Assembly (NCBI GenBank): GCA_948469375.1
Contig: CAOKLO010000007.1
Location: forward strand, 1-64,000
Direction of reading: 5' to 3'
Length of the DNA: 64,000 nt
DNA from: an uncultured bacterium
GTDB lineage: Bacteria > Bacillota > Clostridia > Oscillospirales > Oscillospiraceae
A program made the translations under genes and the position numbers. Under the pieces are notes generated by a model, which did not search any database, was not told the DNA's origin, and saw only the letters and a program-made list of their open reading frames with translations. Below, in pieces: positions 49,494-57,314 of this stretch. Position 1 is the first letter of the stretch. Each line of letters begins with the position of its first letter.

Positions 49494-50069
49494 ATGAACC
49501 ACAGCTTTTTCGCCTACATCTTCCGGATGCGCTACATCGCCCGCTGGGCCCTGATGCGCAACACCCGCACCGAGAACGTGGAGGAGCACTCCTACGAGGT
49601 GGCGGTGCTGGCCCACGCCCTGGCGGTGATTGGGCGGGACGTGTTCCATAAGGGCCTGGACCCGGACAAAATCGCGGCGGCGGCCCTGTTCCACGACGCG
49701 CCGGAGATCATCACCGGGGATATGCCCACCCCCATCAAGTACTACAACCCGGACATCAAGACCGCCTACCGCCAGGTGGAAGCGGTGGCCCAGGACAAGC
49801 TGCTGTCCATGCTTCCCCCGGAGCTGGTCCCGGCTTACGGGCCGTTGGTCCGGGAGTCGGACAAGGAAGTCAAGCGCTACGTGAAGGCGGCGGATAAGCT
49901 ATCCGCCTACATCAAGTGCGTGGAGGAGGGGAAGGCGGGCAACACCGAATTCAAAAAGGCGGCGGAGCAGATTATGGCGGCGCTGGAGGATATGAAAATG
50001 GAGGAGCTGGGATACTTTACGGAAAGATTCCTCCCCGCCTTCGGTTTGACGCTGGACGAGCTGCAATAG
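49494..50069 (+). CDS. HD-domain 5'-deoxynucleotidase, YfbR-like
   Basis: 191 residues from ATG 49494 (GAAAGG upstream). HD metal site: ENVEEHSYEVAVLAHAL (first His), ALFHDAPEIITGDMPTPIK (His-Asp), and Asp in VKAADKLSAYIKC. YfbR removes phosphate from deoxynucleoside 5'-monophosphates, adjusting dNTP pools. It heads a four-gene run with a membrane protein and the ACT/UPF0210 pair. Confidence 0.9.
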   Translation: MNHSFFAYIFRMRYIARWALMRNTRTENVEEHSYEVAVLAHALAVIGRDVFHKGLDPDKIAAAALFHDAPEIITGDMPTPIKYYNPDIKTAYRQVEAVAQDKLLSMLPPELVPAYGPLVRESDKEVKRYVKAADKLSAYIKCVEEGKAGNTEFKKAAEQIMAALEDMKMEELGYFTERFLPAFGLTLDELQ

Positions 50070-50081
50070 GGGGAGCGGAGG

Positions 50082-50576
50082 ATGAAGTACCTGAAATGGC
50101 TCCCGCTCCTGCCTGTGGCGGCGTTCCCCTTTATGATTTGGCTGGTGGGGACCATCGAGGAGCAGACGGGCGTCAACCCCGTCTTTCAAGTGGCGCTGTT
50201 CTGGCTGCTGGGGCTGGTTGGAGCGGCTGCCGCGCTCTGGCAGAGCATCCGGGGCAGATGGGAGGGCCGGAAGCTGGCCTTGGCGTCTATGCTGGTCAAG
50301 CTGTTCCAGATTCAGAATTATGTGGTGCTGTTCCTGGGCGGAGCAGGTTTAGGGCTTTTGTTTCCCCCCATCGCCCTTTTCCTTTGGCTGCTGGACGTGA
50401 TGACCATTTTCCTCACCGGACTGGTGGGCCTGGCGGCGGTGTTCCGGTGCCGGGTGGAGGGCAGGCTGACCACGAAAGCCATGGTGGTCAACGGCATTTT
50501 ACAGTTCGTGTTCTGTGCTGACGTGTTCAGCGCGATCTGGGTATACCGCAATACAAAGGAGGCTTTTTTATCATGA
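50082..50576 (+). CDS. Polytopic membrane protein of unknown function
   Basis: 164 residues with four to five helices (about 5-25, 35-55, 70-95, 100-120, 135-155). GGGGGAGCGGAGG lies before the ATG. The four-base overlap of its stop with the following ACT gene shows co-translation. I do not recognise a family. Confidence 0.75.
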   Translation: MKYLKWLPLLPVAAFPFMIWLVGTIEEQTGVNPVFQVALFWLLGLVGAAAALWQSIRGRWEGRKLALASMLVKLFQIQNYVVLFLGGAGLGLLFPPIALFLWLLDVMTIFLTGLVGLAAVFRCRVEGRLTTKAMVVNGILQFVFCADVFSAIWVYRNTKEAFLS

Positions 50577-50842
50577 GAGCAATCGTGACCGTCATCGGCA
50601 GGGACCAGGTGGGCATCATCGCCGCCGTGTGCGCCTTGCTCAGCGAGAAAAACGTCAACGTGCTGGACATCAGCCAGACCGTCCTCCAGGAGTATTTCAC
50701 CATGATTATGCTGGTGGATACCGCGGAGTCCACCGTGCCCTTTGCCCGCCTAAAGGAGGACCTGGCCCAGGCCGGCAAGGAGCGGGGCCTTGACATCCGC
50801 GTTCAGCGGGAGGACATTTTCGACGCTATGCATCGGATTTGA
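50573..50842 (+). CDS. ACT-domain protein (UPF0237)
   Basis: 89 residues, a single ACT fold: MRAIVTVIGRDQVGIIAAVC, VNVLDISQTVLQEYFTMIML, ending RVQREDIFDAMHRI. ACT domains bind amino acids. It is encoded ten bases before the UPF0210 gene, the usual pairing, so it probably senses a ligand for that protein. Confidence 0.93.
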   Translation: MRAIVTVIGRDQVGIIAAVCALLSEKNVNVLDISQTVLQEYFTMIMLVDTAESTVPFARLKEDLAQAGKERGLDIRVQREDIFDAMHRI

Positions 50843-50852
50843 GGGCTGACTT

Positions 50853-52211
50853 ATGATAAACACCAACGACATTTTACAGACCATCCAGATGATCGACCAC
50901 CAGCATTTGGATATCCGCACCATCACCATGGGCATCAGCCTGCTGGACTGCTGTGACCCGGACCCCCACGCCGCCTGCCGGAAAATTTACGACAAGATCA
51001 CCACCTCCGCCGAGAAGCTGGTGAAAACCGGCGAGGATATCGAGGACGAGTTCGGCATCCCCATCGTTAACAAACGCATCTCGGTCACCCCCATGGCCCT
51101 GGTGGCGGGGGCGTCCCGAACCAACGATTACGTTCCCTTCGCCGCCGCCATGGACAAAGCGGCAAAGGCGGTGGGGGTGAACTTCATCGGAGGCTTCTCC
51201 GCCCTGGTGCAAAAGGGCATGACCGAGGGGGACAAAAAGCTCATCGCCGCCGTTCCCGAGGCGCTGGCCGTCACCGACGTGGTGTGCTCCAGCGTGAACA
51301 TCGGCTCCACCAAGGCGGGCATCAACATGGACGCGGTGCGCCTCATGGGCGAGACCATCAAGGCGGCGGCGGAGCGCACCGCCGAGCGGGGCGGCTTTGG
51401 CTGTGCCAAGCTGGTGGTGTTCTGCAACGCGGTGGAGGACAACCCCTTCATGGCCGGGGCCTTCCACGGCGTGGGCGAGGCCGAGCGGGTCATCAACGTG
51501 GGGGTATCCGGCCCCGGCGTGGTCCACCACGCCCTCCAGTCGGTGAAGGGCCGGCCCTTCGACGTGGTGGCGGAGACCATCAAAAAGACCGCCTTTCAGG
51601 TGACCCGCATGGGCCAGCTGGTGGCCCGGGAGGCCAGCGCCCGGCTGGGCGTGCCCTTTGGCATTGTGGACCTGTCCCTGGCCCCTACTCCCGCCATTGG
51701 AGACAGCGTGGCCCGCATTTTGGAGGAGATGGGCCTGGAGGTGTGCGGCGCCCACGGCACCACCGCCGCCCTGGCCCTGCTCAACGACGCGGTGAAAAAG
51801 GGCGGCGTGATGGCCAGCTCCTCGGTGGGCGGGCTGTCCGGGGCCTTCATCCCCGTGAGTGAGGACGAGGGCATGATCGCCGCCGCCCAGTCCGGGGCCC
51901 TCACCTTGGAAAAGCTGGAGGCCATGACCTGTGTGTGCTCCGTGGGGCTGGACATGATTGCCGTCCCCGGTGACACACCCGCTTCCACCCTGTCCGCCAT
52001 CATCGCCGACGAGGCGGCCATCGGCATGGTCAACCAAAAGACCACCGCCGTGCGCATCATTCCCGCGCCGGGAAAAACGGTGGGCGACGTGGTGGAGTTC
52101 GGCGGATTGCTGGGCTCCGCGCCGGTGATGCCCTGCCACGCCGGGAGCGCGGAGGACTTTGTGGCCCGGGGCGGACGCATCCCCGCGCCCATGCACAGCT
52201 TGAAAAACTGA
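50853..52211 (+). CDS. PFL-like UPF0210 family protein
   Basis: 452 residues. Typical segments: [15 protein letters not shown] near the N-terminus, [48 protein letters not shown] and, near the C-terminus, [14 protein letters not shown]. The structure is related to the pyruvate-formate-lyase barrel but no glycyl-radical motif is visible. Reaction unknown; conserved pairing with the ACT protein suggests amino-acid control. Confidence 0.93.
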   Translation: MINTNDILQTIQMIDHQHLDIRTITMGISLLDCCDPDPHAACRKIYDKITTSAEKLVKTGEDIEDEFGIPIVNKRISVTPMALVAGASRTNDYVPFAAAMDKAAKAVGVNFIGGFSALVQKGMTEGDKKLIAAVPEALAVTDVVCSSVNIGSTKAGINMDAVRLMGETIKAAAERTAERGGFGCAKLVVFCNAVEDNPFMAGAFHGVGEAERVINVGVSGPGVVHHALQSVKGRPFDVVAETIKKTAFQVTRMGQLVAREASARLGVPFGIVDLSLAPTPAIGDSVARILEEMGLEVCGAHGTTAALALLNDAVKKGGVMASSSVGGLSGAFIPVSEDEGMIAAAQSGALTLEKLEAMTCVCSVGLDMIAVPGDTPASTLSAIIADEAAIGMVNQKTTAVRIIPAPGKTVGDVVEFGGLLGSAPVMPCHAGSAEDFVARGGRIPAPMHSLKN

Positions 52212-52458
52212 AGAAAAACGGACCGAAGGCAGTGGCCTTTGAGTCCGTTCAGTCTTCAAAGAACCCGGATGCTCAAAAAAGCATTCGGGTTCTGAAATAA
52301 GGTGGAGAAGGCGCCGCCCCGCCGCCTTTCAGTGGGCTTGAGTGAATGACCGCCGTCGTGGAATGGGAAGGAAACCACTTGCCGGCTCCAGAAAATTAAA
52401 CAGGCGTTTGACACAGGGGAACAAACGATGTATACTATCCCCAAAGGGGGGACGCGCC
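52212..52458. other. Gene-free stretch with one strong hairpin
   Basis: AGAACCCGGATGCT...AGCATTCGGGTTCT (52260-52293) forms a 14-base stem with an A-rich loop but no T-run. GGAC/GTCC arms lie just before it. The rest up to the dinB promoter shows nothing. Confidence 0.6.
52408..52436 (+). promoter_or_regulatory. Consensus promoter of the Y-family polymerase gene
   Basis: TTGACA at 52408-52413 and TATACT at 52431-52436, 17-base spacer. The start codon is 22 bases after the -10, so the leader is only about 15 bases. Confidence 0.92.
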
Positions 52459-53688
52459 ATGGACCGGGTCATTTACCACTGCGACTGCAACAGCTTTTAC
52501 TGCTCGGTGGAGCTGCTGTCCCGCCCGGAGCTGCGCGCGGTCCCAACGGCGGTATGCGGCGATCCCAAAAGCCGCCACGGTATCATCCTGGCCAAGAACG
52601 AGCCCGCCAAAAAATTCGGCGTGCGTACGGCGGAGACCATTTGGCAGGCCCGCCAGAAATGCCCGGACCTGGTGCTGCTGCCCGCCCACCACGGGCTGTA
52701 TCGAGAATATTCCAAACGAGTAAACGCCATTTATGACCGCTTTACCGACCTCATCGAGCCCTTCGGCATTGACGAGAGCTGGCTGGACGTGACCGGCACC
52801 CTCCACCTGTTCGGCGGCGACTCCCGCGCCCTGGCCGACCGCATCCGAAACACTGTTCGGGAGGAGCTGGGTCTGACCATTTCCGTGGGCGTGTCCTTCA
52901 ACAAGGTGTTTGCCAAGCTGGGCAGCGACTACAAAAAACCGGACGCCACCACCGTGATCACGGTGGACAACTTCCGTCAGGTCGTCTGGCCTCTGCCCGT
53001 CACCGATCTTTTATTTGTGGGCCGGGCGGCGGCCAAGGTGCTGGCCCAGTACGGCGTCACTACCATTGGGGACCTGGCCGCCTTCGACCGGCTGGCGTTG
53101 ACAGAACTGCTGGGCAAGCAGGGGGGGCAGCTGTGGAACTACGCCAACGGCCTAGAAAACAGCCCCGTGGCCCCGGCGGGGACCTACACGCCGCCCAAAT
53201 CGGTGGGCAATGGGGAGACCTTCTCCCGAAACCTGATCCGAAAGGATGAGGTGAGCCGGGGGGTGGCCATGCTGGCCGACCAGGTGGCCGTGCGGCTGAG
53301 AAAGCACGCCATGAAAGCGTCCACCCTGCAAGTGACCATCCGGGACCCCAATTTTAAGGACATCTGCCGCCAGCGTCCCCTGGCGGTCCCCACCAACACC
53401 GCAAGGGAGCTGTTTCAGGCCGCCATGGACATTCTGGAGCACAGCTGGAAATCCGGCGCCCCCATCCGGGCCATCACCCTGACGGCCCACAATCTGATCC
53501 CCGAGGGGGAGGCGGCGGAGCAGTTGGACCTGTTCCAGAAGGCCGCCCCCCAGAAGCGGGAGCGGGTGGAAAAGCTGGAGCGCACCATGGACGCCATCCG
53601 CTCCAAATTCGGAAAGGGGGCGGTGACGGTGGCCGCACTGACGCCGGAGCGGGAGAAGGAGGAGGACGGGGAGGATCTGCCGTTTTGA
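52459..53688 (+). CDS. dinB: Y-family DNA polymerase IV
   Basis: 409 residues from ATG 52459 (AAAGGGGGG upstream). Palm acidic residues: Asp9 in HCDCNSFYCSVE and Asp105-Glu106 in GIDESWLDVTG. The steric-gate position is Tyr14, as in UmuC/Dpo4, not Phe as in E. coli DinB. Little-finger domain at about 240-345. Near the C-terminus QLDLF (355-359) is a clear beta-clamp-binding motif. Error-prone lesion bypass. The promoter lacks a recognisable LexA box. Confidence 0.94.
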   Translation: MDRVIYHCDCNSFYCSVELLSRPELRAVPTAVCGDPKSRHGIILAKNEPAKKFGVRTAETIWQARQKCPDLVLLPAHHGLYREYSKRVNAIYDRFTDLIEPFGIDESWLDVTGTLHLFGGDSRALADRIRNTVREELGLTISVGVSFNKVFAKLGSDYKKPDATTVITVDNFRQVVWPLPVTDLLFVGRAAAKVLAQYGVTTIGDLAAFDRLALTELLGKQGGQLWNYANGLENSPVAPAGTYTPPKSVGNGETFSRNLIRKDEVSRGVAMLADQVAVRLRKHAMKASTLQVTIRDPNFKDICRQRPLAVPTNTARELFQAAMDILEHSWKSGAPIRAITLTAHNLIPEGEAAEQLDLFQKAAPQKRERVEKLERTMDAIRSKFGKGAVTVAALTPEREKEEDGEDLPF

Positions 53689-53693
53689 ACGCG

Positions 53694-53720
53694 AAAGGAC
53701 CCGCGGGAGCGGGTCCTTTT
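53694..53720. terminator. Bidirectional terminator
   Basis: AAAGGACCCGC-ggga-GCGGGTCCTTTT, shared by dinB (+) and upp (-). Confidence 0.92.
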
Positions 53721-53725
53721 TAATA

Positions 53726-54358
53726 TCACTTTGTGCCGAAAATGCGGTCGCCCGCGTCGCCCAGGCCGGGGACGATATAGCTGTGCTCGTTGAGCCCCTG
53801 ATCCACCGCGCCGCAGTAAATCTCCACGTCCGGGTGGGCGGCGGTGACCACCTCAATGCCCTTGGGCGCCGCAACCAGCACCATCAGCTTGATGTTGGCG
53901 CAGCCATAGCCTTTCATGATCTGGATGGCCGCGTCGGCGCTGCCGCCGGTGGCCAGCATGGGGTCCACAATGAGCGCGTCCCGCTCGGCGATATCCCGGG
54001 GCATCTTGCAGAAGTACTGCACGGGCACCATGGTCTCCTCGTCCCGGTACATGCCCAGATGGCCCACCCGGGCGGAGGGCACCATGCGCAGCACGCCGTC
54101 CACCAGGCCCAAGCCGGCCCGGAGTATGGGCACCACGGCGAACTTTTTGCCCTTCAGGGTGGGAGCCTCCATCTTGCAGATGGGGGTCTCGATCTCCTTA
54201 GTGGTCAGGGGGAGATCCCGGGTGGCCTCGTAGGTGAGCAGCATCCCGATCTCGGATACGATCTCCCGGAAGTCCTTGGTGGAGGTGTTCTTATCTCGGA
54301 GAATGGTGAGCTTGTGGGCCAGGAGGGGGTGATCGACAACATGTACTTTTTCGTTCAT
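53726..54358 (-). CDS. upp: Uracil phosphoribosyltransferase
   Basis: 210 residues. PRPP loop in [18 protein letters not shown] and C-terminal uracil-binding [18 protein letters not shown]-terminal [25 protein letters not shown] is typical. Salvages uracil to UMP. AAAGGAG lies before the ATG. Monocistronic with its own promoter. Confidence 0.97.
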   Translation of the reverse strand: MNEKVHVVDHPLLAHKLTILRDKNTSTKDFREIVSEIGMLLTYEATRDLPLTTKEIETPICKMEAPTLKGKKFAVVPILRAGLGLVDGVLRMVPSARVGHLGMYRDEETMVPVQYFCKMPRDIAERDALIVDPMLATGGSADAAIQIMKGYGCANIKLMVLVAAPKGIEVVTAAHPDVEIYCGAVDQGLNEHSYIVPGLGDAGDRIFGTK

Positions 54359-54408
54359 GTGGGTAGCTCCTTTGTATTAAGATGGACGGCATATATCAAT
54401 TCAATATT

Positions 54409-54437
54409 ATTATACCACGGTTTTCCCGCCCTGCCAA
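54409..54437 (-). promoter_or_regulatory. Sigma-A promoter of upp
   Basis: On the reverse strand TTGGCA (54437-54432) and TATAAT (54414-54409), 17-base spacer, with a leader of about 45 bases. Confidence 0.85.
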
Positions 54438-54471
54438 TGGGGCGGGGAGATTTTTTGCACCGACCGCCCAT

Positions 54472-54524
54472 CCGCTCAAATTGACCGTCCGTCCCGGTTC
54501 GCTGGACTTTTGGAATTTGAGCGG
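54472..54524. promoter_or_regulatory. 11-bp inverted repeat upstream of the LytTR gene
   Basis: CCGCTCAAATT (54472-54482) and AATTTGAGCGG (54514-54524) are perfect inverted repeats 31 bases apart. TATACT (54526-54531), the likely -10, follows at once. Centre-to-centre spacing is about four helical turns, suiting two bound dimers or a loop. Confidence 0.65.
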
Positions 54525-54559
54525 GTATACTGGGCTCATAAGGAAAGGAGGGAGCGCGG

Positions 54560-55003
54560 ATGAAGGTGGAGATACAAATCGACCCCGGGCTGGAGGAGCC
54601 CGTGGTCATTCTCCGCGTCCCCAGCCCTACCGAGGAGGTGGAGGCCCTGGCCCAGCGCCTGCGGGGGGAGGCGATCCCCCAGCCCTTCACCGTCTACCAG
54701 GAGCGGGAGGCGGTGCGGGTATCCCGCTCCATGGTCCTCCGGTTTTACGCCGAGGACAAGGGGGTGCTGTGCCAGACGGGCAAGGGAGTGTTCACCGTTC
54801 GAGCGCGGCTGTACGAGCTGGAGGAGGCGCTGGCGGGCACCCGGTTCGTGCGGGTGTCCAATTCGGAGATCGTAAACCTGGACCGGGTGACCGGGCTGGA
54901 CCTGACCCTGGCGGGCACCATTAAGATGACCCTGGAGGGCGGGACGGTGTGCTGGGTGTCCCGGCGGTACGTGAAGAAGATCAAGCAGGCGCTTGGACTG
55001 TAA
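54560..55003 (+). CDS. LytTR-type DNA-binding regulator without receiver domain
   Basis: 147 residues. An N-terminal beta part (MKVEIQIDPGLEEPVVILRV) leads to the LytTR domain (about 50-147: LRFYAEDKGVLCQTGKGVFT, ALAGTRFVRVSNSEIVNLDR, and VCWVSRRYVKKIKQAL). No response-regulator domain is present, so it is probably controlled by the membrane protein encoded 14 bp downstream, the common LytTR/DUF3021 pairing of Firmicutes. AAGGAGG precedes the ATG. Confidence 0.92.
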   Translation: MKVEIQIDPGLEEPVVILRVPSPTEEVEALAQRLRGEAIPQPFTVYQEREAVRVSRSMVLRFYAEDKGVLCQTGKGVFTVRARLYELEEALAGTRFVRVSNSEIVNLDRVTGLDLTLAGTIKMTLEGGTVCWVSRRYVKKIKQALGL

Positions 55004-55017
55004 AGGAGGGATGCTTT

Positions 55018-55857
55018 ATGGAAGAGTTCAAAAAACAATGGCTTCCCAGAATATTGGCTGGCGCTCTTGCGGGCATGGCACTCCACGCCCTGCTGGGCGT
55101 TGTGCTGAGCTGGTGGAACTCAGGGCAGGGGTTTCAATTCCTGGACTGCGGTTTTTCCAGCCGGGGCTGGCAGCCGGAGTGGATGGGTGCTCTGCTGTCC
55201 TTCGCCCTGTGGGCCCTGTTTTGGGCGGAGGTGGGTGTCGCTACCCTCCCCTTTGCCGACAGCGGGCGGGAACTGGTGGTCAGGTCCCTGGTCCACTATG
55301 CCGTTACGGCGGCGACGATGTGCCTGTGGTTGCTGCTGACGTATAGCAGCTATGGATTTTTGGAAATCGCTGCCTTTTTCCTTGTTCCCCTGACGCTGGT
55401 GTACCTCCTGATCTGGCTGGGCCGCTGGGTGGGGTGGTTCGCCGAGGTGGCCGCCATCCGGGAAAAGCTGGGGCTGGCCCCCGGGCCGTCCCTGTTCCAC
55501 TGGAAGGAATCCCTGCCTTATGTAGGCTTCGCGTTCCTGCTGTGCCTGGTCCTGCCCACGGTCCTGCGTCTGCTGGACGACCCTACGCCCCTGCTCAGCG
55601 TGTTCTACGCCTTTGTGCTGCTGCCCGTGGGGGGGGTCATGTCTGGGCTGTCCCTGGGGCGGCGGCATGGATTTTGCCCGCTGTATCCCGTTGCCTGCGG
55701 GGCCTTTATTGTGGTGTTCATCCTGACAGCCAAGCTCTACACCAACATGGCGGACGGGGCGATGATTCCCATTGCGTTTGTCGCCGCCCTGGCGGGCAAT
55801 CTGGCTGGGGCGGCCCAGTACAAGCTCAAACAGCGGAAGGGAGCGGGGTCGACGTGA
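55018..55857 (+). CDS. Enlarged DUF3021-like membrane protein
   Basis: 279 residues from ATG 55018 (AAAGGAGGG upstream). The first 140 residues have the four-helix DUF3021 layout (PRILAGALAGMALHALLGVV, then ALWALFWAEVGVATL, VHYAVTAATMCLWLLL, FLVPLTLVYLLIWL). A second block of four helices (about 165-265) is added, about twice the size of the standard partner. It should hold or silence the LytTR protein at the membrane. GTG of the next gene overlaps the stop. Confidence 0.78.
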   Translation: MEEFKKQWLPRILAGALAGMALHALLGVVLSWWNSGQGFQFLDCGFSSRGWQPEWMGALLSFALWALFWAEVGVATLPFADSGRELVVRSLVHYAVTAATMCLWLLLTYSSYGFLEIAAFFLVPLTLVYLLIWLGRWVGWFAEVAAIREKLGLAPGPSLFHWKESLPYVGFAFLLCLVLPTVLRLLDDPTPLLSVFYAFVLLPVGGVMSGLSLGRRHGFCPLYPVACGAFIVVFILTAKLYTNMADGAMIPIAFVAALAGNLAGAAQYKLKQRKGAGST

Positions 55858-56141
55858 TCTGGCTGATCTTTGCCGCATTCATCCTTGCCCCGGCGGTTCT
55901 GCAATGGATGATTCTCCGGGTGACGGAAACGCGCTTTCGTATCCTGCGCTGGTCGCTGCTCGCCCTCCCGGCCCTCCTCACCCCGGAAGGATGGCGGTGT
56001 CTCACCGCCTCCTTTGAGGACTACCCCCACCACGAGGGGCTGGCGGGGGCGCTGCTGTGGATGTTCGCGGGCCTGTCCCTGCTGGGATGGGTGCTGGGAT
56101 GGGTCCTCTACAAGCTGCAAAAACGGAGGAAAAGTATATGA
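55854..56141 (+). CDS. Tandem small membrane protein 1 of 3
   Basis: 95 residues from GTG 55854, overlapping the upstream stop by four bases. Three hydrophobic segments. It shares with its two neighbours the pattern I-L-x-(V/L)-T-x-x-R-F-R-x-L-R-W after helix 1, a following LAxPAL segment, and the ending LLGWVLGWVLYKLQKRRKS. Function unknown; part of the LytTR operon. Confidence 0.8.
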   Translation: MIWLIFAAFILAPAVLQWMILRVTETRFRILRWSLLALPALLTPEGWRCLTASFEDYPHHEGLAGALLWMFAGLSLLGWVLGWVLYKLQKRRKSI

Positions 56142-56411
56142 CGATGACTCAGCTTTTTGCTCCTGCTCATGGCCGCGGCAATTTTTTTGGCGAGTCTGGC
56201 CGCCTTTGCGGTGCAGCTTATCATCCTGAGCCTGACGGATCGCCGTTTTCGGTTCCTGCGGTGGACGACGCTGGCGGTCCCGGCGCTGGCGCTGTGCTGC
56301 GCCGGCCTGACCGAGTCCGTCGTCTGGCTGGCAACGGCGGGGGTGCTCCTGCTGGGATGGGGGCTGGGCTGGCTCCTTTACAAGTGGCAGAAACGGAGGG
56401 AAACCAAATGA
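56138..56411 (+). pseudogene. Tandem small membrane protein 2 of 3, probable one-base frameshift near the start
   Basis: ATG 56138 overlaps the previous stop (ATGA), with GGAGG eight bases upstream, and starts MTMTQLF. It is then out of frame with the protein body, which is open from TTG 56157 (LLLMAAAIFLASLAAFAVQ...GWGLGWLLYKWQKRRETK). Removing one T from the TTTTT run at 56154-56158 joins them. Without a shift, a ribosome starting at 56138 would run into the third paralogue's frame. A real TTG start at 56157 lacks a ribosome site. The body matches paralogue 1 and 3 motifs. Confidence 0.6.
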
Positions 56412-56701
56412 TCCTGATCATTCTGTTGATGCTCCTGGTGGTGACTGCCATTTGGGGGTGTATCGCCGCCGTGATTGTCTGGGCGGTTCAATTCGCCATC
56501 CTGAACCTGACGGCCAACCGTTTCAGGCCCCTGCGCTGGGTGCTGCCCGCAGTCGCGGCGCTGCTGCTCTGCGGGGGCGGCGGAGAATTTCCTTACGTCG
56601 GAGAGGTCCTGGCGGGGACGGTTCTGCTGGGCTGGGGGCTGGGCTGGGCGTCGTACCGGTTCGCCTGCGGCGGAGACCGCAATCAAGAGGGACATGCTTG
56701 A
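56408..56701 (+). CDS. Tandem small membrane protein 3 of 3
   Basis: 97 residues from ATG 56408, overlapping the previous TGA, with CGGAGGG upstream. Helix 1 is longer than in the other two (ILIILLMLLVVTAIWGCIAA). It contains NLTANRFRPLRW, then a Gly-rich loop GGGGEFPYVGE and LLGWGLGWASYRFA. The last residues and the stop are encoded by the dispersed hairpin element at 56687-56712. Confidence 0.78.
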   Translation: MILIILLMLLVVTAIWGCIAAVIVWAVQFAILNLTANRFRPLRWVLPAVAALLLCGGGGEFPYVGEVLAGTVLLGWGLGWASYRFACGGDRNQEGHA

Positions 56702-56712
56702 TCGTGTCCCTC
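56687..56712 (+). repeat. Dispersed hairpin element, copy 2, used as a terminator
   Basis: GAGGGACA-tgcttgatcg-TGTCCCTC. The core CTTGATCGTGTCCCTC (56697-56712) is identical to 6532-6547. No T-run follows here. Confidence 0.6.
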
Positions 56713-56741
56713 AGCTTGCTGCTGGGAAACAGAGCGGTGCA

Positions 56742-57095
56742 TCAGGGATTAGGGTGTTTGCGGAGATACCTTCTCGGCTCCCTCACCGATCTGGAGGCGC
56801 GGCGGCCCGTTCCGTACTCCGCCGCCGCAGGCTTTTTATTGGGAAATTTGTCCGCCAGCAGGAATAGATATTCGTATAAAATGCTGTCCATCAGCAAACC
56901 ACGGCCCCGGGCCTGGTATGCGCCCTGGCCGCTGAGCACATAATGAATCAAACAGCCATTTCTTAACAACGGGCCATAGCTGTGCCCCGGCTCGCAGTTC
57001 TCATAGCCGCAGGTGTAAATCATGGCGTCGATATTTTGGGAAAAGCCGAAGGTTCTGGCCCATGGGTGCGCGCGCCCCAGGGCTGGGGCGGCCAC
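56742..57095 (-). pseudogene. Remnant of an AraC-family regulator
   Basis: The reverse frame reads IYTCGYENCEPGHSYGPLLR and LIHYVLSGQGAY, the start of the cupin-like ligand-binding domain of AraC regulators. It then jumps to LYEYLFLLADKFPNKKPA, which in intact proteins lies much later, just before the DNA-binding domain. The rest (EPRRYLRKHP) is degraded and no helix-turn-helix remains. So an internal deletion and C-terminal loss have left about 115 codons. It lies opposite the end of the LytTR operon. Confidence 0.65.
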
Positions 57096-57102
57096 AAAAT
57101 GA

Positions 57103-57132
57103 TAGACAAGGTGAAGCCGGTTATGCTATACT
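57103..57132 (+). promoter_or_regulatory. Promoter of the DUF2971 gene
   Basis: TAGACA at 57103-57108 and TATACT at 57127-57132, 18-base spacer, TGC before the -10. The leader is about 175 bases, with no clear structure seen. Confidence 0.6.
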
Positions 57133-57314
57133 AGAAAAATGCCGGAAGAGCGGGTTAGGCAGGCAGAGAGACATTATCTCCTGCCGCCTGTTCACAGCAG
57201 GAGGCGTCCTTTTTACCTGCGCCCAAGCCTGCTTGCCCTGCTGCGCGGCGTTTCTTACGGTTTGATGATCCCTCCCCGGGAGGGGTGGCTCCAAGAGAGA
57301 AAAAGGAGGACGGC

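Noticed and set aside
52405..52440. LexA box at the dinB promoter (GAACAAACGATG)
   Set aside because: Only the GAAC half matches; the second half does not read GTTC.
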